Assembly (NCBI RefSeq): GCF_052068095.1 | Contig: NZ_JBQHDG010000003.1 | Coordinates: 62,001 to 126,000, forward strand | Direction of reading: 5' to 3' | Origin: Phytohabitans sp052068095 | GTDB taxonomy: Bacteria; Actinomycetota; Actinomycetes; Mycobacteriales; Micromonosporaceae | Length of the DNA stretch: 64,000 bases | In this document: positions 14,831 to 22,913 of the stretch, in pieces | How the letters are laid out: the number at the start of each line of letters is the position of its first letter | Numbering within the stretch: position 1 is the first letter of the stretch | The notes under the pieces: model-generated | Told to the model about the DNA's origin: nothing | Database searches by the model: none | Seen by the model: the letters and a program-made list of their open reading frames with translations, nothing else | Made by a program: the position numbers and the translations under genes

Positions 14831-15414
14831 CACTTCCCCTTCCGGGCGCCGGCGGGCGCCAGAGACCCGGCCCTACCCGCCGGCAGGGCTGCGCCCGCTG
14901 GAAGATCGTTGTCCATGTCTTCGATGATCTTGCGGAGGCGGCCGCGGGCCCGCTGCACGCGCTTGCGGGCGGCCGCCGGCGCGATGCCGAGCACCGCCGC
15001 GATCTGGTCGTCACTCATCTCGTGCAGGTAGCGCTGCTGGAGCAACTCACGGTCTTCGGCGCTGATCGCCCGCCACGCGGGCGCGAAGTCGTGCCGCTGC
15101 TCCCAGGCGCGCAGGCCACCGTCGTGCGGCGGCCCGGGCTCCCCCAGCCTGGTCAGCGCCCGCAGCAGCCGCACGTGCAGCCGCTGCCGGTTGTAGACGT
15201 GGTTGCGCGTGGTCACGTACAGCCAGGGCCAAGGGTCGTCACCCAAGCTGTGGCGCTTTTCCCACGCCGTCGTGAACGTCTCCTGCGCGACCTCCTCGGC
15301 CTCGTGCCTGTACTGGTATCCCAACAACGACGCCGCCACCGCCATCACCCGCTGCCGGTAACGCCGGTAGAGCTCGTCGTGCCATGCTTCGTCCCGCACC
15401 CCTTCGGTGCCCAC
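14830..15414 (-). CDS. ECF RNA polymerase sigma factor
   Basis: A 194-residue ECF sigma factor. Region 2 is WHDELYRRYRQRVMAVAASL through EVAQETFTTAWEKRHSL and PWPWLYVTTRNHVYNRQR. Region 4 is AISAEDRELLQQRYLHEMSD, QIAAVLGIAPAAARKRVQRA and RGRLRKIIEDM. A C-terminal tail of about 25 residues is rich in Ala, Gly and Pro. It forms an operon with the downstream CU044_5270 protein. Targets are unknown. The start is a GTG. Confidence 0.88.
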   Translation of the reverse strand: MGTEGVRDEAWHDELYRRYRQRVMAVAASLLGYQYRHEAEEVAQETFTTAWEKRHSLGDDPWPWLYVTTRNHVYNRQRLHVRLLRALTRLGEPGPPHDGGLRAWEQRHDFAPAWRAISAEDRELLQQRYLHEMSDDQIAAVLGIAPAAARKRVQRARGRLRKIIEDMDNDLPAGAALPAGRAGSLAPAGARKGK

Positions 15415-15614
15415 AATGGACTCCTTGATGGATCGCAGCCTGCGTCAAAGCCCCCCGCTGCTGATCACCCGATTGGTTAATGTCGCCAACTGCCTCCCCG
15501 TGACCCACAATCGCGGAAATTCATCGTTCCGGCTGACCCGGGCCGCGTGTGCCTTTGCCCATTTGGCGACAACAGCCTGGCATCGACGGTAATGAGACGC
15601 TTACCGTGGGTGAC

Positions 15615-16130
15615 ATGTTGCTCTCTGCATTTGCACGAGCACGGCCTGTAGCGGCCTTGCTGACCGCAGCCACCATCGCCGTGGCGCTCGCCGCCACCGC
15701 CACCCCCGCCCGCGCGGCCGACGTACAGGACCGCGTCGACGCCTACCTCAAGGCCCACCCCGGAGGCACCCAGATCGGCCCGGCCGACATCGCGTACAGC
15801 GGGGGCAAGTTCGTCGTCACCGTCGTCCGGACCGACCTCGCCGCCGCCGCGCCGGACTGCCCCTCGAACTGGTTCTGCTTCTACGACGGCACCAACTACA
15901 CGTACCCGCGCGGCAAGCTCAGCGACTGCGGCGCGCAGGACCTCGGCACGTGGGGGTGGCGCAACCGCACGGCCTCGGTGCACTACCGCATGTCGACCGG
16001 CTCGGTCACGTTCATCAACGAGACCGGCTCGACCGACACCCCGCTCTTCACGGCCAGCACGACCCGGCGCACGATCGCCGACGTCGCGCCCTACCGAGAC
16101 ATGGCCGACTACGTCTACCGCACCTGCTGA
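15615..16130 (+). CDS. Secreted peptidase inhibitor family I36-like protein
   Basis: A 171-residue exported protein. The signal peptide is clear (FARARPVAALLTAATIAVAL, then AATATPARA before ADV). The mature domain has the crystallin-like pattern of the I36 family (SMPI-type): CPSNWFCFYDGTNYTYPRG, KLSDCGAQDLGTWGWRNRTA, SVHYRMSTGSVTFINE. Four cysteines in the mature chain could form disulfides. The family type member inhibits metalloproteases outside the cell, but the target here is unknown. A GTG three codons upstream (15606) is an alternative start. Confidence 0.78.
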   Translation: MLLSAFARARPVAALLTAATIAVALAATATPARAADVQDRVDAYLKAHPGGTQIGPADIAYSGGKFVVTVVRTDLAAAAPDCPSNWFCFYDGTNYTYPRGKLSDCGAQDLGTWGWRNRTASVHYRMSTGSVTFINETGSTDTPLFTASTTRRTIADVAPYRDMADYVYRTC

Positions 16131-16212
16131 CCCGCCACCGATGAGTCCGGCCGCCCCGAGCCGTCCAACCCAGCGTCGGAAATAACCGCGATGCGAGGCG
16201 AGGGAGACGGAC

Positions 16213-16614
16213 ATGAGCGGCTACGAGTACACGGTGTCCCGCGTGGTGGACGCGCCGGTCGAGCAGGTCTGGCGCATGTGGACGGAGGCCGAGCACTACG
16301 CCGGCGTCTTCCAGACCACGCCCGGCGCGGCCGAGATCGACGTGCGCCCCGGCGGCGCCTGGAAGATCACGATGTCGGGCGGCACCCCGATGACCGGCGC
16401 GTACGTGGAGGTGATACCGAACAAACGCCTGGTGACCACGATGGACGGTGCCGGCCCGCACCCCTCCCCGATGGCGATGGACCTGGCCGACGAGGGCGGC
16501 CGCACCCGCATCACCTTCTCGCAGACCTGCACCACCCGGGAGGAGCACGCCCAGTCCAAGGAAGGCAGCGAGATCCTCCTCCAGTGGTGCGCCGACTACG
16601 CCACGAAGATGTAG
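16213..16614 (+). CDS. SRPBCC (AHSA1-like) domain protein
   Basis: A 133-residue START/Bet v 1-fold protein of the Activator of Hsp90 homologue-like group. Typical elements are VSRVVDAPVEQVWRMWTEAE, then DVRPGGAWKITMSGGTPMTG, VEVIPNKRLVTTM, and GGRTRITFSQTCTT with a C-terminal helix. Such small proteins bind hydrophobic ligands, often as part of toxin or stress responses, and no enzymatic role can be assigned. The ATG has GAGGCGAGGGAGACGG upstream. It is a single gene in front of a repeat-rich gap. Confidence 0.82.
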   Translation: MSGYEYTVSRVVDAPVEQVWRMWTEAEHYAGVFQTTPGAAEIDVRPGGAWKITMSGGTPMTGAYVEVIPNKRLVTTMDGAGPHPSPMAMDLADEGGRTRITFSQTCTTREEHAQSKEGSEILLQWCADYATKM

Positions 16615-16718
16615 CAGCTCCCGGATCGTGGTACTCAGACCCTTGACTTCGCGATTTGGCTGGCTTGGGGCCCGGCCAAGCAAGGCTTGGTCGGACCCGG
16701 TGTCCACGGCGCGTCGGT

Positions 16719-16779
16719 GATCGTTAGCCCGAAACCCGCGTTCGTGCCGGCGTGTCACGCGGGTTTCGGGTTAACGATC
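16719..16779. repeat. GATC-ended inverted repeat, 22-bp arms
   Basis: The left arm 16719-16740 (GATCGTTAGCCCGAAACCCG and on) pairs with 16758-16779 with one mismatch around a 17-nt loop. It resembles 7030-7090 in its outer bases. It lies downstream of the SRPBCC gene and may terminate its transcript, although no T-run follows. Confidence 0.7.
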
Positions 16780-16917
16780 ATGGCGCCGCCCACATGCTGA
16801 GCTACCTCCCCAAACAGTGGGAAGCGGGGCCGGCGGTCCGCCGGTCATCGTCGTTCGCGGCCGGGGACAAACCCACAGTCGCCACCACCGTGCGAAGCCG
16901 ATCATGGTCTCGCCCGG

Positions 16918-17042
16918 GGGCTTGCACCGCGGGCCTGGCAGTGGACGGCCGGGGGGTTCGGCTCGGTCTGCGAGCCGCCGGCCGGGAGCGGTGCCCGCGG
17001 GAGCATACGGTCTTCAGCTGACGCGAGCGTGGGCAAATCTGT
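16918..17042 (-). repeat. Module A, copy 6 (inverted)
   Basis: It carries CCGGCCGGGAGCGGTGCCCG and ends GGGCAAATCTG, matching the copy at 1174-1320. Confidence 0.75.
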
Positions 17043-17077
17043 CGCCAGAAACTCGCCAGACTCCTGGTCGCGGTGGC

Positions 17078-17530
17078 TCAGAGCGGGTCGATCACCTGGT
17101 TGTGGGCGTGCTGGAAGATCACCGAGCTGCGGAAGCCGACGATCTCGCGGCGCTTGCTGAGGCGGTCCATGAGGAAGGCGTGCAGGCCGTCGACGCTCGG
17201 CACCGCCACGTGCACGATCAGGTCGTCGCCGCCGGAGACGACGAACACCGAGATCACCTCGGGTTGTGCCGCCACGAAGGCCTTGAAGTCCTGGATCACG
17301 GCCCGGCTCAGCGGCCGGATCTGTACGTGCAGCAGGGCCTGCACGTGGCGGTTGAGCGCGGCCAGGCTGATTTCGGCGTGGTAGCCGGTGATCACACCCC
17401 GCTCGCGGAGGGCGCGCACCCGCTCGAGGCAGGTGGACGGTGCGATGCCGAGCTTGCTGGCCAGCTCGCGGTTGGTCTGCCGGGCGTCCTGCTGGAGGTG
17501 CTTGACGATCGCACGATCAACCTCGTCCAC
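17078..17530 (-). CDS. Lrp/AsnC family transcriptional regulator
   Basis: A 150-residue regulator. The N-terminal winged helix is VDRAIVKHLQQDARQTNREL, ASKLGIAPSTCLERVRALRE and RGVITGYHAEI. The C-terminal RAM domain is LLHVQIRPLSRAVIQDF through VFVVSGGDDLIVHVAVPSVD. Such proteins sense amino acids and act as octamers or dimers. The GTG start is preceded by TAGAAT and 6 nt, implying a leaderless transcript, and a 13-bp palindrome overlaps that -10 box, as expected for autoregulation. The aldo/keto reductase gene lies upstream on the same strand, 37 bp away. Confidence 0.9.
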   Translation of the reverse strand: MDEVDRAIVKHLQQDARQTNRELASKLGIAPSTCLERVRALRERGVITGYHAEISLAALNRHVQALLHVQIRPLSRAVIQDFKAFVAAQPEVISVFVVSGGDDLIVHVAVPSVDGLHAFLMDRLSKRREIVGFRSSVIFQHAHNQVIDPL

Positions 17531-17533
17531 GGC

Positions 17534-17546
17534 CGAATTCTATTCG
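17534..17546 (-). promoter_or_regulatory. Palindrome over the -10 box of the Lrp/AsnC gene
   Basis: CGAATTCTATTCG is a perfect palindrome with a central 3-nt spacer. On the minus strand it contains TAGAAT, 6 nt before the GTG at 17530. This fits an operator for negative autoregulation. Confidence 0.5.
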
Positions 17547-17567
17547 ACACATGCGCGCCCTGGCCGA

Positions 17568-18569
17568 TCATGTCTCGCTGTCGAGGATCGCCATGTGCGT
17601 CTCGTCGTAGCGGGTGCCGGCCACCGCTGCCGCCGGCACGGCCGCCTCGATTCGGGCGAGCTCCGCCGGGCCGAGCTTGAGCGCCGGCGCGTCGAGCGAC
17701 TCGGCCAGCCGCTCGCGGGTGCGCGCGCCGACCAGTGGCACGATGTCGTCGCCGCGGCTGAGCACCCAGGCGATCGCCACCTGCGCCACCGTGCCGCCCA
17801 GCTCGTCGGCGACCGCGCGGAGCGCCTCCACGAGCCGGAGGTTGGCGTCGAGGTTGTCGCCCTGGAAGCGCGGGGCGTGGCCGCGGAAGTCACCGGCGAC
17901 AAGCTCCCGGTCCGGCCGCCAGTGGCCGGATAGGAGACCGCGCGACAGCACGCCGTACGCGGTGACGGCGATCCCCAGCTCGCGGGTGACCGGCAGGATC
18001 CGGTCCTCGACGCCGCGGGACATCAGGGAGTACTCGATCTGAAGGTCGGCGATCGGGTGCACCGCCGCCGCCCGGCGGATCGTCTCGGCGCCCACCTCGG
18101 AGAGGCCGACGTGGCGCACGTACCCCGCGTCGATCATCTCCTTGATCGCGCCGACGGTCTCCTCGATCGGGATGCCGGTGTTGAGGCGCGCGGGCCGGTA
18201 TACGTCGATGTAGTCGGTGCCGAGCCGGCGCAGCGTGTACGCCAGCCGGTCCTTCACCGCCGCCGCGCCCACGTCGGCGCCGACCGGCTGGAAGCCGCCG
18301 TCCGGGGTGCGCATGCCGCCGAACTTCACGCTGATCACCACGTCCTCGCGCCGGCGGTCGCGCAGCGCCCGGCCGATCAGCAGCTCGTTGTGGCCGGAGC
18401 CGTAGAAGTCGCCGGTGTCGACCAGGTTGACGCCGGCGTCGAGCGCGGCGTGGATGGTGGCGATGCTCTCGGCCTCGTCCGCCGGGCCGTAGAAGTCGGA
18501 CATGCCCATCGCGCCCAGGCCGAGCGCCGAGACGGTGGGGCCGGTCGTGCCAAGCTTTCGGTTCTCCAT
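17568..18569 (-). CDS. Aldo/keto reductase
   Basis: A 333-residue (beta/alpha)8 barrel oxidoreductase using NADPH. It opens with the AKR hallmark LGTTGPTVSALGLGAMGMSD and carries VNLVDTGDFYGSGHNELLIG with the Asp and Tyr of the catalytic tetrad, then VVISVKFGG with the Lys. The usual His position after the YIDVYR strand reads Pro-Ala, a variant I believe recurs in this subgroup. The nucleotide-binding loop VPLVGARTRERLAESL is near the C-terminus. The physiological substrate is unknown. It is upstream of, and possibly co-transcribed with, the AsnC gene. Confidence 0.88.
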   Translation of the reverse strand: MENRKLGTTGPTVSALGLGAMGMSDFYGPADEAESIATIHAALDAGVNLVDTGDFYGSGHNELLIGRALRDRRREDVVISVKFGGMRTPDGGFQPVGADVGAAAVKDRLAYTLRRLGTDYIDVYRPARLNTGIPIEETVGAIKEMIDAGYVRHVGLSEVGAETIRRAAAVHPIADLQIEYSLMSRGVEDRILPVTRELGIAVTAYGVLSRGLLSGHWRPDRELVAGDFRGHAPRFQGDNLDANLRLVEALRAVADELGGTVAQVAIAWVLSRGDDIVPLVGARTRERLAESLDAPALKLGPAELARIEAAVPAAAVAGTRYDETHMAILDSET

Positions 18570-18639
18570 GCCGTCGATCCTGTGGCGGCCGGGCGCGGTG
18601 TGGCAGGGCGAGGTTTACCAGGGAGCGGCTCTCCCTGGA

Positions 18640-18645
18640 TAGCCT
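18640..18645 (+). promoter_or_regulatory. -10 box of a leaderless gene (XRE regulator)
   Basis: TAGCCT is followed by 6 nt and the GTG at 18652, with no ribosome-binding site. Confidence 0.5.
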
Positions 18646-18651
18646 TGGCGG

Positions 18652-19494
18652 GTGGATCGGGCCCAGCTCGCAGACTTCCTCCGCCGGCGCCGGGAGGCGC
18701 TCCTGCCCCGCGACGTGGGCTTCGCGGCCGGTGTGCGCCGGCGCACCCAGGGCCTGCGCCGCGAGGAGGTGGCGCTGCTCGCCGGCATGTCGACCGACTA
18801 CTACAGCCGCCTGGAGCAGCAGCGCGGCTCGCAGCCGTCCGAGCAGATGGTGGCCGCGATCGCCCGCGCGCTGCGCCTGAGGCCGGACGAGCGTGACCAC
18901 CTGTACCTGCTCGCCGGCCACCGGGTCCCGCCCAGGCACGCGCCCTCCGCCGCCGTGCACGCCGCCACGCTGCGCATCCTCGACCGGCTGCACGACACGC
19001 CGGCCGTGGTGATCACCGAGCTCGGCGAGACCCTGGCGCAAAACAGCCTCGCCGTCGCGCTGCTCGGTGACCAGACCGGGTACACCGGGCTGGCCCGCAG
19101 CTTCGTCTGGCGGTGGTTCGCCGATCCGGCCGCGCGGCTCGTCTATCCCGAGGCCGATCACGGGTATCACAGCCGTGTGCTGGTGGCCAACCTGCGCGCG
19201 GCGACGGCCCGGCGCGGGCACGACCCGTTCGTGGGGGAGATCGTGACGAGCCTCACCGCGGCGAGCCCGGAGTTCGTGGCGCTGTGGGAGCGGCACGAGG
19301 TGGCGGTGCGGCGCATGGACACCAAACGCATCGTCCACCCCGAGCTCGGCGTGATCGAGCTCGACTGCCAGGGTTTCGTGGCGGAGAGCGACGCGCACAA
19401 GCTCCTCGTGTACACGGCGGTGCCCGGCAGCCGTGCGGCGGAGCAGCTGGAAATGCTGGGGAATAGCGGTCATCGGCATCTAGTTCAAAGTTGA
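18652..19494 (+). CDS. XRE-family regulator with MmyB-like ligand-binding domain
   Basis: A 280-residue regulator. The N-terminal helix-turn-helix spans about residues 5-75 (RRTQGLRREEVALLAGMSTD, YYSRLEQQRGSQPSEQMVAA, then IARALRLRPDERDHLYLLAG). The C-terminal MmyB-like domain includes VVITELGETLAQNSLAVALL, FVWRWFADPAARLVYPE and HPELGVIELDCQGFVAESD. Such proteins commonly control an adjacent oxidoreductase gene. Here it is divergent from the aldo/keto reductase and lies directly before an LLM monooxygenase pair. The start is probably leaderless. Confidence 0.9.
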   Translation: MDRAQLADFLRRRREALLPRDVGFAAGVRRRTQGLRREEVALLAGMSTDYYSRLEQQRGSQPSEQMVAAIARALRLRPDERDHLYLLAGHRVPPRHAPSAAVHAATLRILDRLHDTPAVVITELGETLAQNSLAVALLGDQTGYTGLARSFVWRWFADPAARLVYPEADHGYHSRVLVANLRAATARRGHDPFVGEIVTSLTAASPEFVALWERHEVAVRRMDTKRIVHPELGVIELDCQGFVAESDAHKLLVYTAVPGSRAAEQLEMLGNSGHRHLVQS

Positions 19495-19496
19495 AC
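19483..19496. promoter_or_regulatory. Perfect palindrome before the LLM monooxygenase gene
   Basis: GTTCAA-AG-TTGAAC lies 22 bp before the ATG at 19518, overlapping the end of the XRE gene. The symmetry and position suggest an operator for the LLM/FMN reductase pair. Confidence 0.5.
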
Positions 19497-19517
19497 GAAA
19501 GCAGGACTAGAGGCAGG

Positions 19518-20633
19518 ATGGGTGACATGCAGTTCGGGATCTTCTCCGTCGGCGACGTCACGCCCGACCCGACAAACGGCACCGTTCCGACGGAGCACGA
19601 GCGGATCAAGGCGATGGTGACGATCGCGCTCAAGGCCGAGGAGGTGGGCCTGGACGTCTTCGCGACCGGCGAGCACCACAACCCGCCCTTCGTGCCCTCT
19701 TCGCCGACCACCTTCCTCGGGTACATCGCCGCGCGCACCGAGCGGCTGATCCTCTCCACCGCCACCACGCTCATCACCACGAACGACCCGGTGAAGATCG
19801 CCGAGGACTACGCGTACCTCCAGCACCTCGCCGACGGCCGCGTCGACCTCATGATGGGCCGCGGCAACACCGGCCCGGTGTACCCGTGGTTCGGCAAGGA
19901 CATCCGTGACGGCATCGCGCTCGCGGTGGAAAACTACGCACTCCTGCACCGCCTGTGGCGCGAAGACGTCGTCGACTGGGAGGGCAAGTACCGCACGCCG
20001 CTCCAGTCGTTCACCGCGACGCCCCGGCCGCTCGACGGCGTGCCCCCGTTCGTGTGGCACGGCTCGATCCGCAGCCCGCAGATCGCCGAGCAGGCCGCCT
20101 ACTACGGCGACGGCTTCTTCCACAACAACATCTTCTGGCCGGTCGAGCACACCAAGCGCATGATCGAGCTGTACCGGCGGCGCTTCGAGCACTACGGCCA
20201 CGGCTCCGCCGACCAGGCGATCGTCGGCCTCGGCGGCCAGGTCTTCATGCGGCGCAACTCGCAGGACGCGGTCCGCGAGTTCCGGCCCTACTTCGACAAC
20301 GCCCCGGTGTACGGGCACGGGCCGTCGCTGGAGGAGTTCACCGAGCAGACGCCGCTGACCGTGGGCAGCCCGCAGCAGGTGATCGACCGGACGCTGACGT
20401 TCCGCGAGCACTTCGGCGACTACCAGCGGCAGCTGTTCCTCATGGACCACGCGGGCCTGCCGCTCAAGACCGTGCTGGAGCAGATGGACATGCTGGGCGA
20501 GGAGGTCGTGCCGGTGCTGCGGCGGGAGATGGCCGCGGGCCGCCCCGCGCACGTGCCGGACGCGCCGACGCACGGTTCGCTCCGCGCCGCCGCGGCGGCC
20601 GTCGCCGCTGCTTCTGCTGGGATCGACGCGTGA
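19518..20633 (+). CDS. LLM class flavin-dependent oxidoreductase (CE1758 family)
   Basis: A 371-residue luciferase-like TIM-barrel monooxygenase that uses reduced FMN supplied by a partner reductase. Diagnostic segments are MQFGIFSVGDVTPDPTNGTV, EEVGLDVFATGEHHNPPFVP, the long match through ILSTATTLITTNDPVKIAED and LADGRVDLMMGRGNTGPVYP, and DYQRQLFLMDHAGLP. The ATG at 19518 follows GAGGCAGG; a second ATG three codons on gives the common family start MQFGIF. It overlaps the FMN reductase gene by 4 bp, so the pair functions together. The substrate is unknown. Confidence 0.9.
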   Translation: MGDMQFGIFSVGDVTPDPTNGTVPTEHERIKAMVTIALKAEEVGLDVFATGEHHNPPFVPSSPTTFLGYIAARTERLILSTATTLITTNDPVKIAEDYAYLQHLADGRVDLMMGRGNTGPVYPWFGKDIRDGIALAVENYALLHRLWREDVVDWEGKYRTPLQSFTATPRPLDGVPPFVWHGSIRSPQIAEQAAYYGDGFFHNNIFWPVEHTKRMIELYRRRFEHYGHGSADQAIVGLGGQVFMRRNSQDAVREFRPYFDNAPVYGHGPSLEEFTEQTPLTVGSPQQVIDRTLTFREHFGDYQRQLFLMDHAGLPLKTVLEQMDMLGEEVVPVLRREMAAGRPAHVPDAPTHGSLRAAAAAVAAASAGIDA

Positions 20634-21235
20634 GCCGGCGTTCCCTCGTGGTGGTCTCCGCGGGCCTGAGCCAGCCGTCCTCGACGCGGCTGCTCGCCGA
20701 CCAGCTGGCGGCGGCCACCCGCCGCCGGCTGGACGCGGACGCGGAGACGGTCGAGCTGCGCGACCGCGCGCACGACCTGACCAACCACACGCTGACCGGC
20801 TTTCCCTCGCCCGAGCTGGAACGGGTGCTCGACGCGGTCGCCCGCGCCGACGGCCTCGTCGCGGTCACGCCGATCTTCAACGCGTCGTACAGCGGCCTGT
20901 TCAAGTCCTTTGTGGACGTACTGCCGGAGGGCGCGCTGGTCGACAAGCCCGTGCTGATCGGCGCGACCGGCGGCACGGCGCGGCACTCGCTGGCGCTGGA
21001 GTTCGCGATGCGCCCGCTCTTCGCCCACCTGCGGGCGGTGGTGGTGCCGACGTCGGTGTTCGCCGCGCCCGAAGACTGGGGCGGCGCCACCGCGCAGGGC
21101 CCGCTCGCGGCCCGCATCGAGCGGGCGGCGGCGGAGCTCGCCGTCGAGATCGAGCGCCGCGAGCCGCCGGTGGTGGCGGACCCGTTCGACGAGCCGACGC
21201 CGTTTTCCGAGCTGCTCGGCGGTCAGCCCAGCTGA
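20630..21235 (+). CDS. NADPH-dependent FMN reductase (CE1759 family)
   Basis: A 201-residue flavodoxin-like reductase. It has the phosphate-binding start LVVVSAGLSQPSSTRLLADQ, the mid motif LVAVTPIFNASYSGLFKSFV, then KPVLIGATGGTARHSLALEF. It would reduce FMN for the preceding LLM monooxygenase, and CE1758/CE1759 neighbours are a recurring pair. The GTG start overlaps the upstream stop as GTGA. The 3' end overlaps the convergent nitronate monooxygenase by 13 bp. Confidence 0.88.
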   Translation: MSRRSLVVVSAGLSQPSSTRLLADQLAAATRRRLDADAETVELRDRAHDLTNHTLTGFPSPELERVLDAVARADGLVAVTPIFNASYSGLFKSFVDVLPEGALVDKPVLIGATGGTARHSLALEFAMRPLFAHLRAVVVPTSVFAAPEDWGGATAQGPLAARIERAAAELAVEIERREPPVVADPFDEPTPFSELLGGQPS

Positions 21236-22191
21236 GTGGCCTCCCGCTCCAGGGCGGCGACGAGCTCCGCGGCCGGGAGGGCGCGACTCCAGGTGGCGCC
21301 CTGGCCGGCCAACATCGGCGGCTCCGGACTCAAGTAGCGCGGCAGCGGGTAGTCCGGCGGCTGGAGGCCCGCGGCCTCGAGGCGGTCGACCAGCGGCGTA
21401 CGAACCGCCCGCGCGTGCCGCCCGGTGAGCACCTTGGTCACCGTGGTCTCGGCACCGGCCAGGGCTCCTTTGTGGGCCTCGCTCGCGCCGGACTCGGGGC
21501 AGCGGATGAAGCACGTGCCGAGCTGCACCGCCTGCGCGCCCAGGGCCAGCGCCGCCGCGACGCCCCGGCCGTCCATGATGCCGCCCGAGGCGATGACCGG
21601 CACCGACACCGCGTCGACCACCTGCGGCACCAGGGTCAGCGTGCCGACCAGCGACCGCTCCACCGGCGCCAGGAACGTGCCGCGGTGGCCGCCCGCCTCG
21701 TACCCCTGCGCCACCACGGCGTCCACACCGGCCCGCTCCAACGCGAGGGCCTCCTCGACGGTGGTCGCCGTGCCGACCGTGAACGCGTCGACGCCGTCCA
21801 ACGGCGGGATGCCGAACGTGAAGCTGAACACCGGCACCCGCTCACCCACGACGGCGGCGAGCTGGTCGGCGAAGTCGGGCGCCGCCGGGAAGCTCTCGGG
21901 CGGCGCGACACCGGTGAGGGCGGACCACTCGGCCACCCGTGCGGTGGTGGGGCGGGGGAGCGGCGCGAAGAGGTTGACCGCGAGTGGGCCGTCACTGGCC
22001 GCGCGGAACTCGGCGATCGCGGCGCGGATCGCGTCGGGGGTGAGCATGGCGCCGGCGATCGAGCCCAGGCCGCCCGCGTTGGCGACGGCGGCGGCCAGGC
22101 GGGGCGTGGAGATGCCGCCGGCCATGGGTGCCTGGATGATCGGCACCCGCAGACCGAGCCGCCGCGCCAGCGCGGTATCCCGCCACGTCAT
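21223..22191 (-). CDS. Nitronate monooxygenase (2-nitropropane dioxygenase-like)
   Basis: A 322-residue FMN-dependent TIM barrel. It starts with VPIIQAPMAGGISTPRLAAA and has PVFSFTFGIPP, the His-containing GVDAVVAQGYEAGGHRGTFL, then VPVIASGGIMDGRGVAAALA and GAQAVQLGTCFIRCPESGAS. These enzymes detoxify nitronates with oxygen. The ATG is preceded by AAGAAGGGG. Divergence from the DUF397 gene is not seen; both read leftward with a terminator-like hairpin between them. Confidence 0.88.
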   Translation of the reverse strand: MTWRDTALARRLGLRVPIIQAPMAGGISTPRLAAAVANAGGLGSIAGAMLTPDAIRAAIAEFRAASDGPLAVNLFAPLPRPTTARVAEWSALTGVAPPESFPAAPDFADQLAAVVGERVPVFSFTFGIPPLDGVDAFTVGTATTVEEALALERAGVDAVVAQGYEAGGHRGTFLAPVERSLVGTLTLVPQVVDAVSVPVIASGGIMDGRGVAAALALGAQAVQLGTCFIRCPESGASEAHKGALAGAETTVTKVLTGRHARAVRTPLVDRLEAAGLQPPDYPLPRYLSPEPPMLAGQGATWSRALPAAELVAALEREATQLG

Positions 22192-22267
22192 CGTGGTCCC
22201 CTTCTTCTCAAGAGCCGAGGTTCATTTTCCCACGAGCGTTCCGGTTGTTGGTTTGGGGGCAATGTGA

Positions 22268-22293
22268 AGCCCGCCGAGGTCAGTCGGCGGGCT
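22268..22293 (-). terminator. Terminator-like hairpin after the DUF397 gene
   Basis: AGCCCGCCGA (22268-22277) pairs perfectly with TCGGCGGGCT (22284-22293) around GGTCAG. It lies just past the stop of the leftward DUF397 gene and before the nitronate monooxygenase start. Confidence 0.6.
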
Positions 22294-22331
22294 ATTTGGT
22301 GGTTGCGATGTTTGTCGTATAGATGGATTGT

Positions 22332-22598
22332 TTAAGAGCCGTACGTCGGACGGTCGAAAACGCCGCACTTTGTCGCGTCGAGAAAGCTCGCAAAGCTCTG
22401 TTTGCTAACGGTCAAGACGGAGCCGCCCGGCTCCGCCTTGGAATCCCTGATACCGACCCGATCTTCTAAGATGCATATCTCAACGCAGTTGCCGTTGCCA
22501 GCGGCACTGCGACTGCTCTTCTTCCAGGCGTAGCTTGCCCATCGGACGACGAGCCCGTCGTGGGTCGTATCGCCACCCTCGGCGCGGTAGGTGATCAC
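22332..22598 (-). CDS. DUF397 domain protein
   Basis: An 88-residue protein of the DUF397 family: WKKSSRSAAGNGNCVEICIL, then VGIRDSKAEPGGSVLTVSKQ and SFASFLDATK. DUF397 proteins are small partners of XRE-DUF5753 regulators in Streptomyces and relatives, including BldB-type developmental and antibiotic control pairs. Here the partner regulator lies divergently at 22914, with 315 bp of unusually AT-rich DNA between. The GTG start is the first in frame, and the N-terminal 25 residues before WKK are longer than usual. Confidence 0.85.
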   Translation of the reverse strand: MITYRAEGGDTTHDGLVVRWASYAWKKSSRSAAGNGNCVEICILEDRVGIRDSKAEPGGSVLTVSKQSFASFLDATKCGVFDRPTYGS

Positions 22599-22721
22599 CG
22601 GGCACTAACTAACACAAAATGGGCGTGAGGCCAAGTTTCCCCGGCGTGTCGTCTTGCTTGCTGGGATCGGCAAGCGTGTGGAGGTGGTCGTAGGTTGGAA
22701 AAGTCTGACAAATACCGTATC

Positions 22722-22752
22722 TTGAGATCAAATTGATATTCATATATCTCAA
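22722..22752. promoter_or_regulatory. AT-rich inverted repeat
   Basis: TTGAGAT (22722-22728) pairs with ATCTCAA (22746-22752) across a 17-nt AT-rich centre containing TGATATTCATAT. It is a candidate operator or promoter element in the DUF397/XRE divergent region. Confidence 0.4.
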
Positions 22753-22826
22753 TGTCAGTTCTCCTAGTGCATTCTGTCCTGATCGTCGGTAGGGGGTGGG
22801 ATCGGCATTGCGCCGCTTCCAGATGG

Positions 22827-22860
22827 TGACTAGCGCATCGCTAGTTGTCATACTGCTAGT
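22827..22860. promoter_or_regulatory. Clustered CTAGT palindromes upstream of XRE-DUF5753 gene
   Basis: TGACTAGCG-CAT-CGCTAGTTGTCA is a near palindrome, followed by a further GCTAGTGAC. The repeated (C/T)TAG(T/C) half-sites are likely bound by the downstream XRE protein, which is inference from position. Confidence 0.4.
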
Positions 22861-22913
22861 GACGGCGATCCGTGATCGCCGTTTGTGCGATCTTTTGCGA
22901 GGGGAACCCAGCC

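Larger units (their letters stand above)
16615..17077. other. Noncoding gap with a large palindrome and module A
   Basis: No supportable gene. It holds a GATC-ended inverted repeat (16719-16779) and an inverted module A copy (16918-17042). The stretch between them (about 16830-16910) weakly resembles parts of module C. Confidence 0.65.
22599..22913. other. AT-rich divergent regulatory region between DUF397 and XRE genes
   Basis: Base composition drops noticeably. It holds a TTGAGAT...ATCTCAA inverted repeat (22722-22752), clustered CTAGT motifs near 22828-22860, and a small GGCGATC-CGT-GATCGCC hairpin at 22863-22879. It is probably the control region of both genes. Confidence 0.55.
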
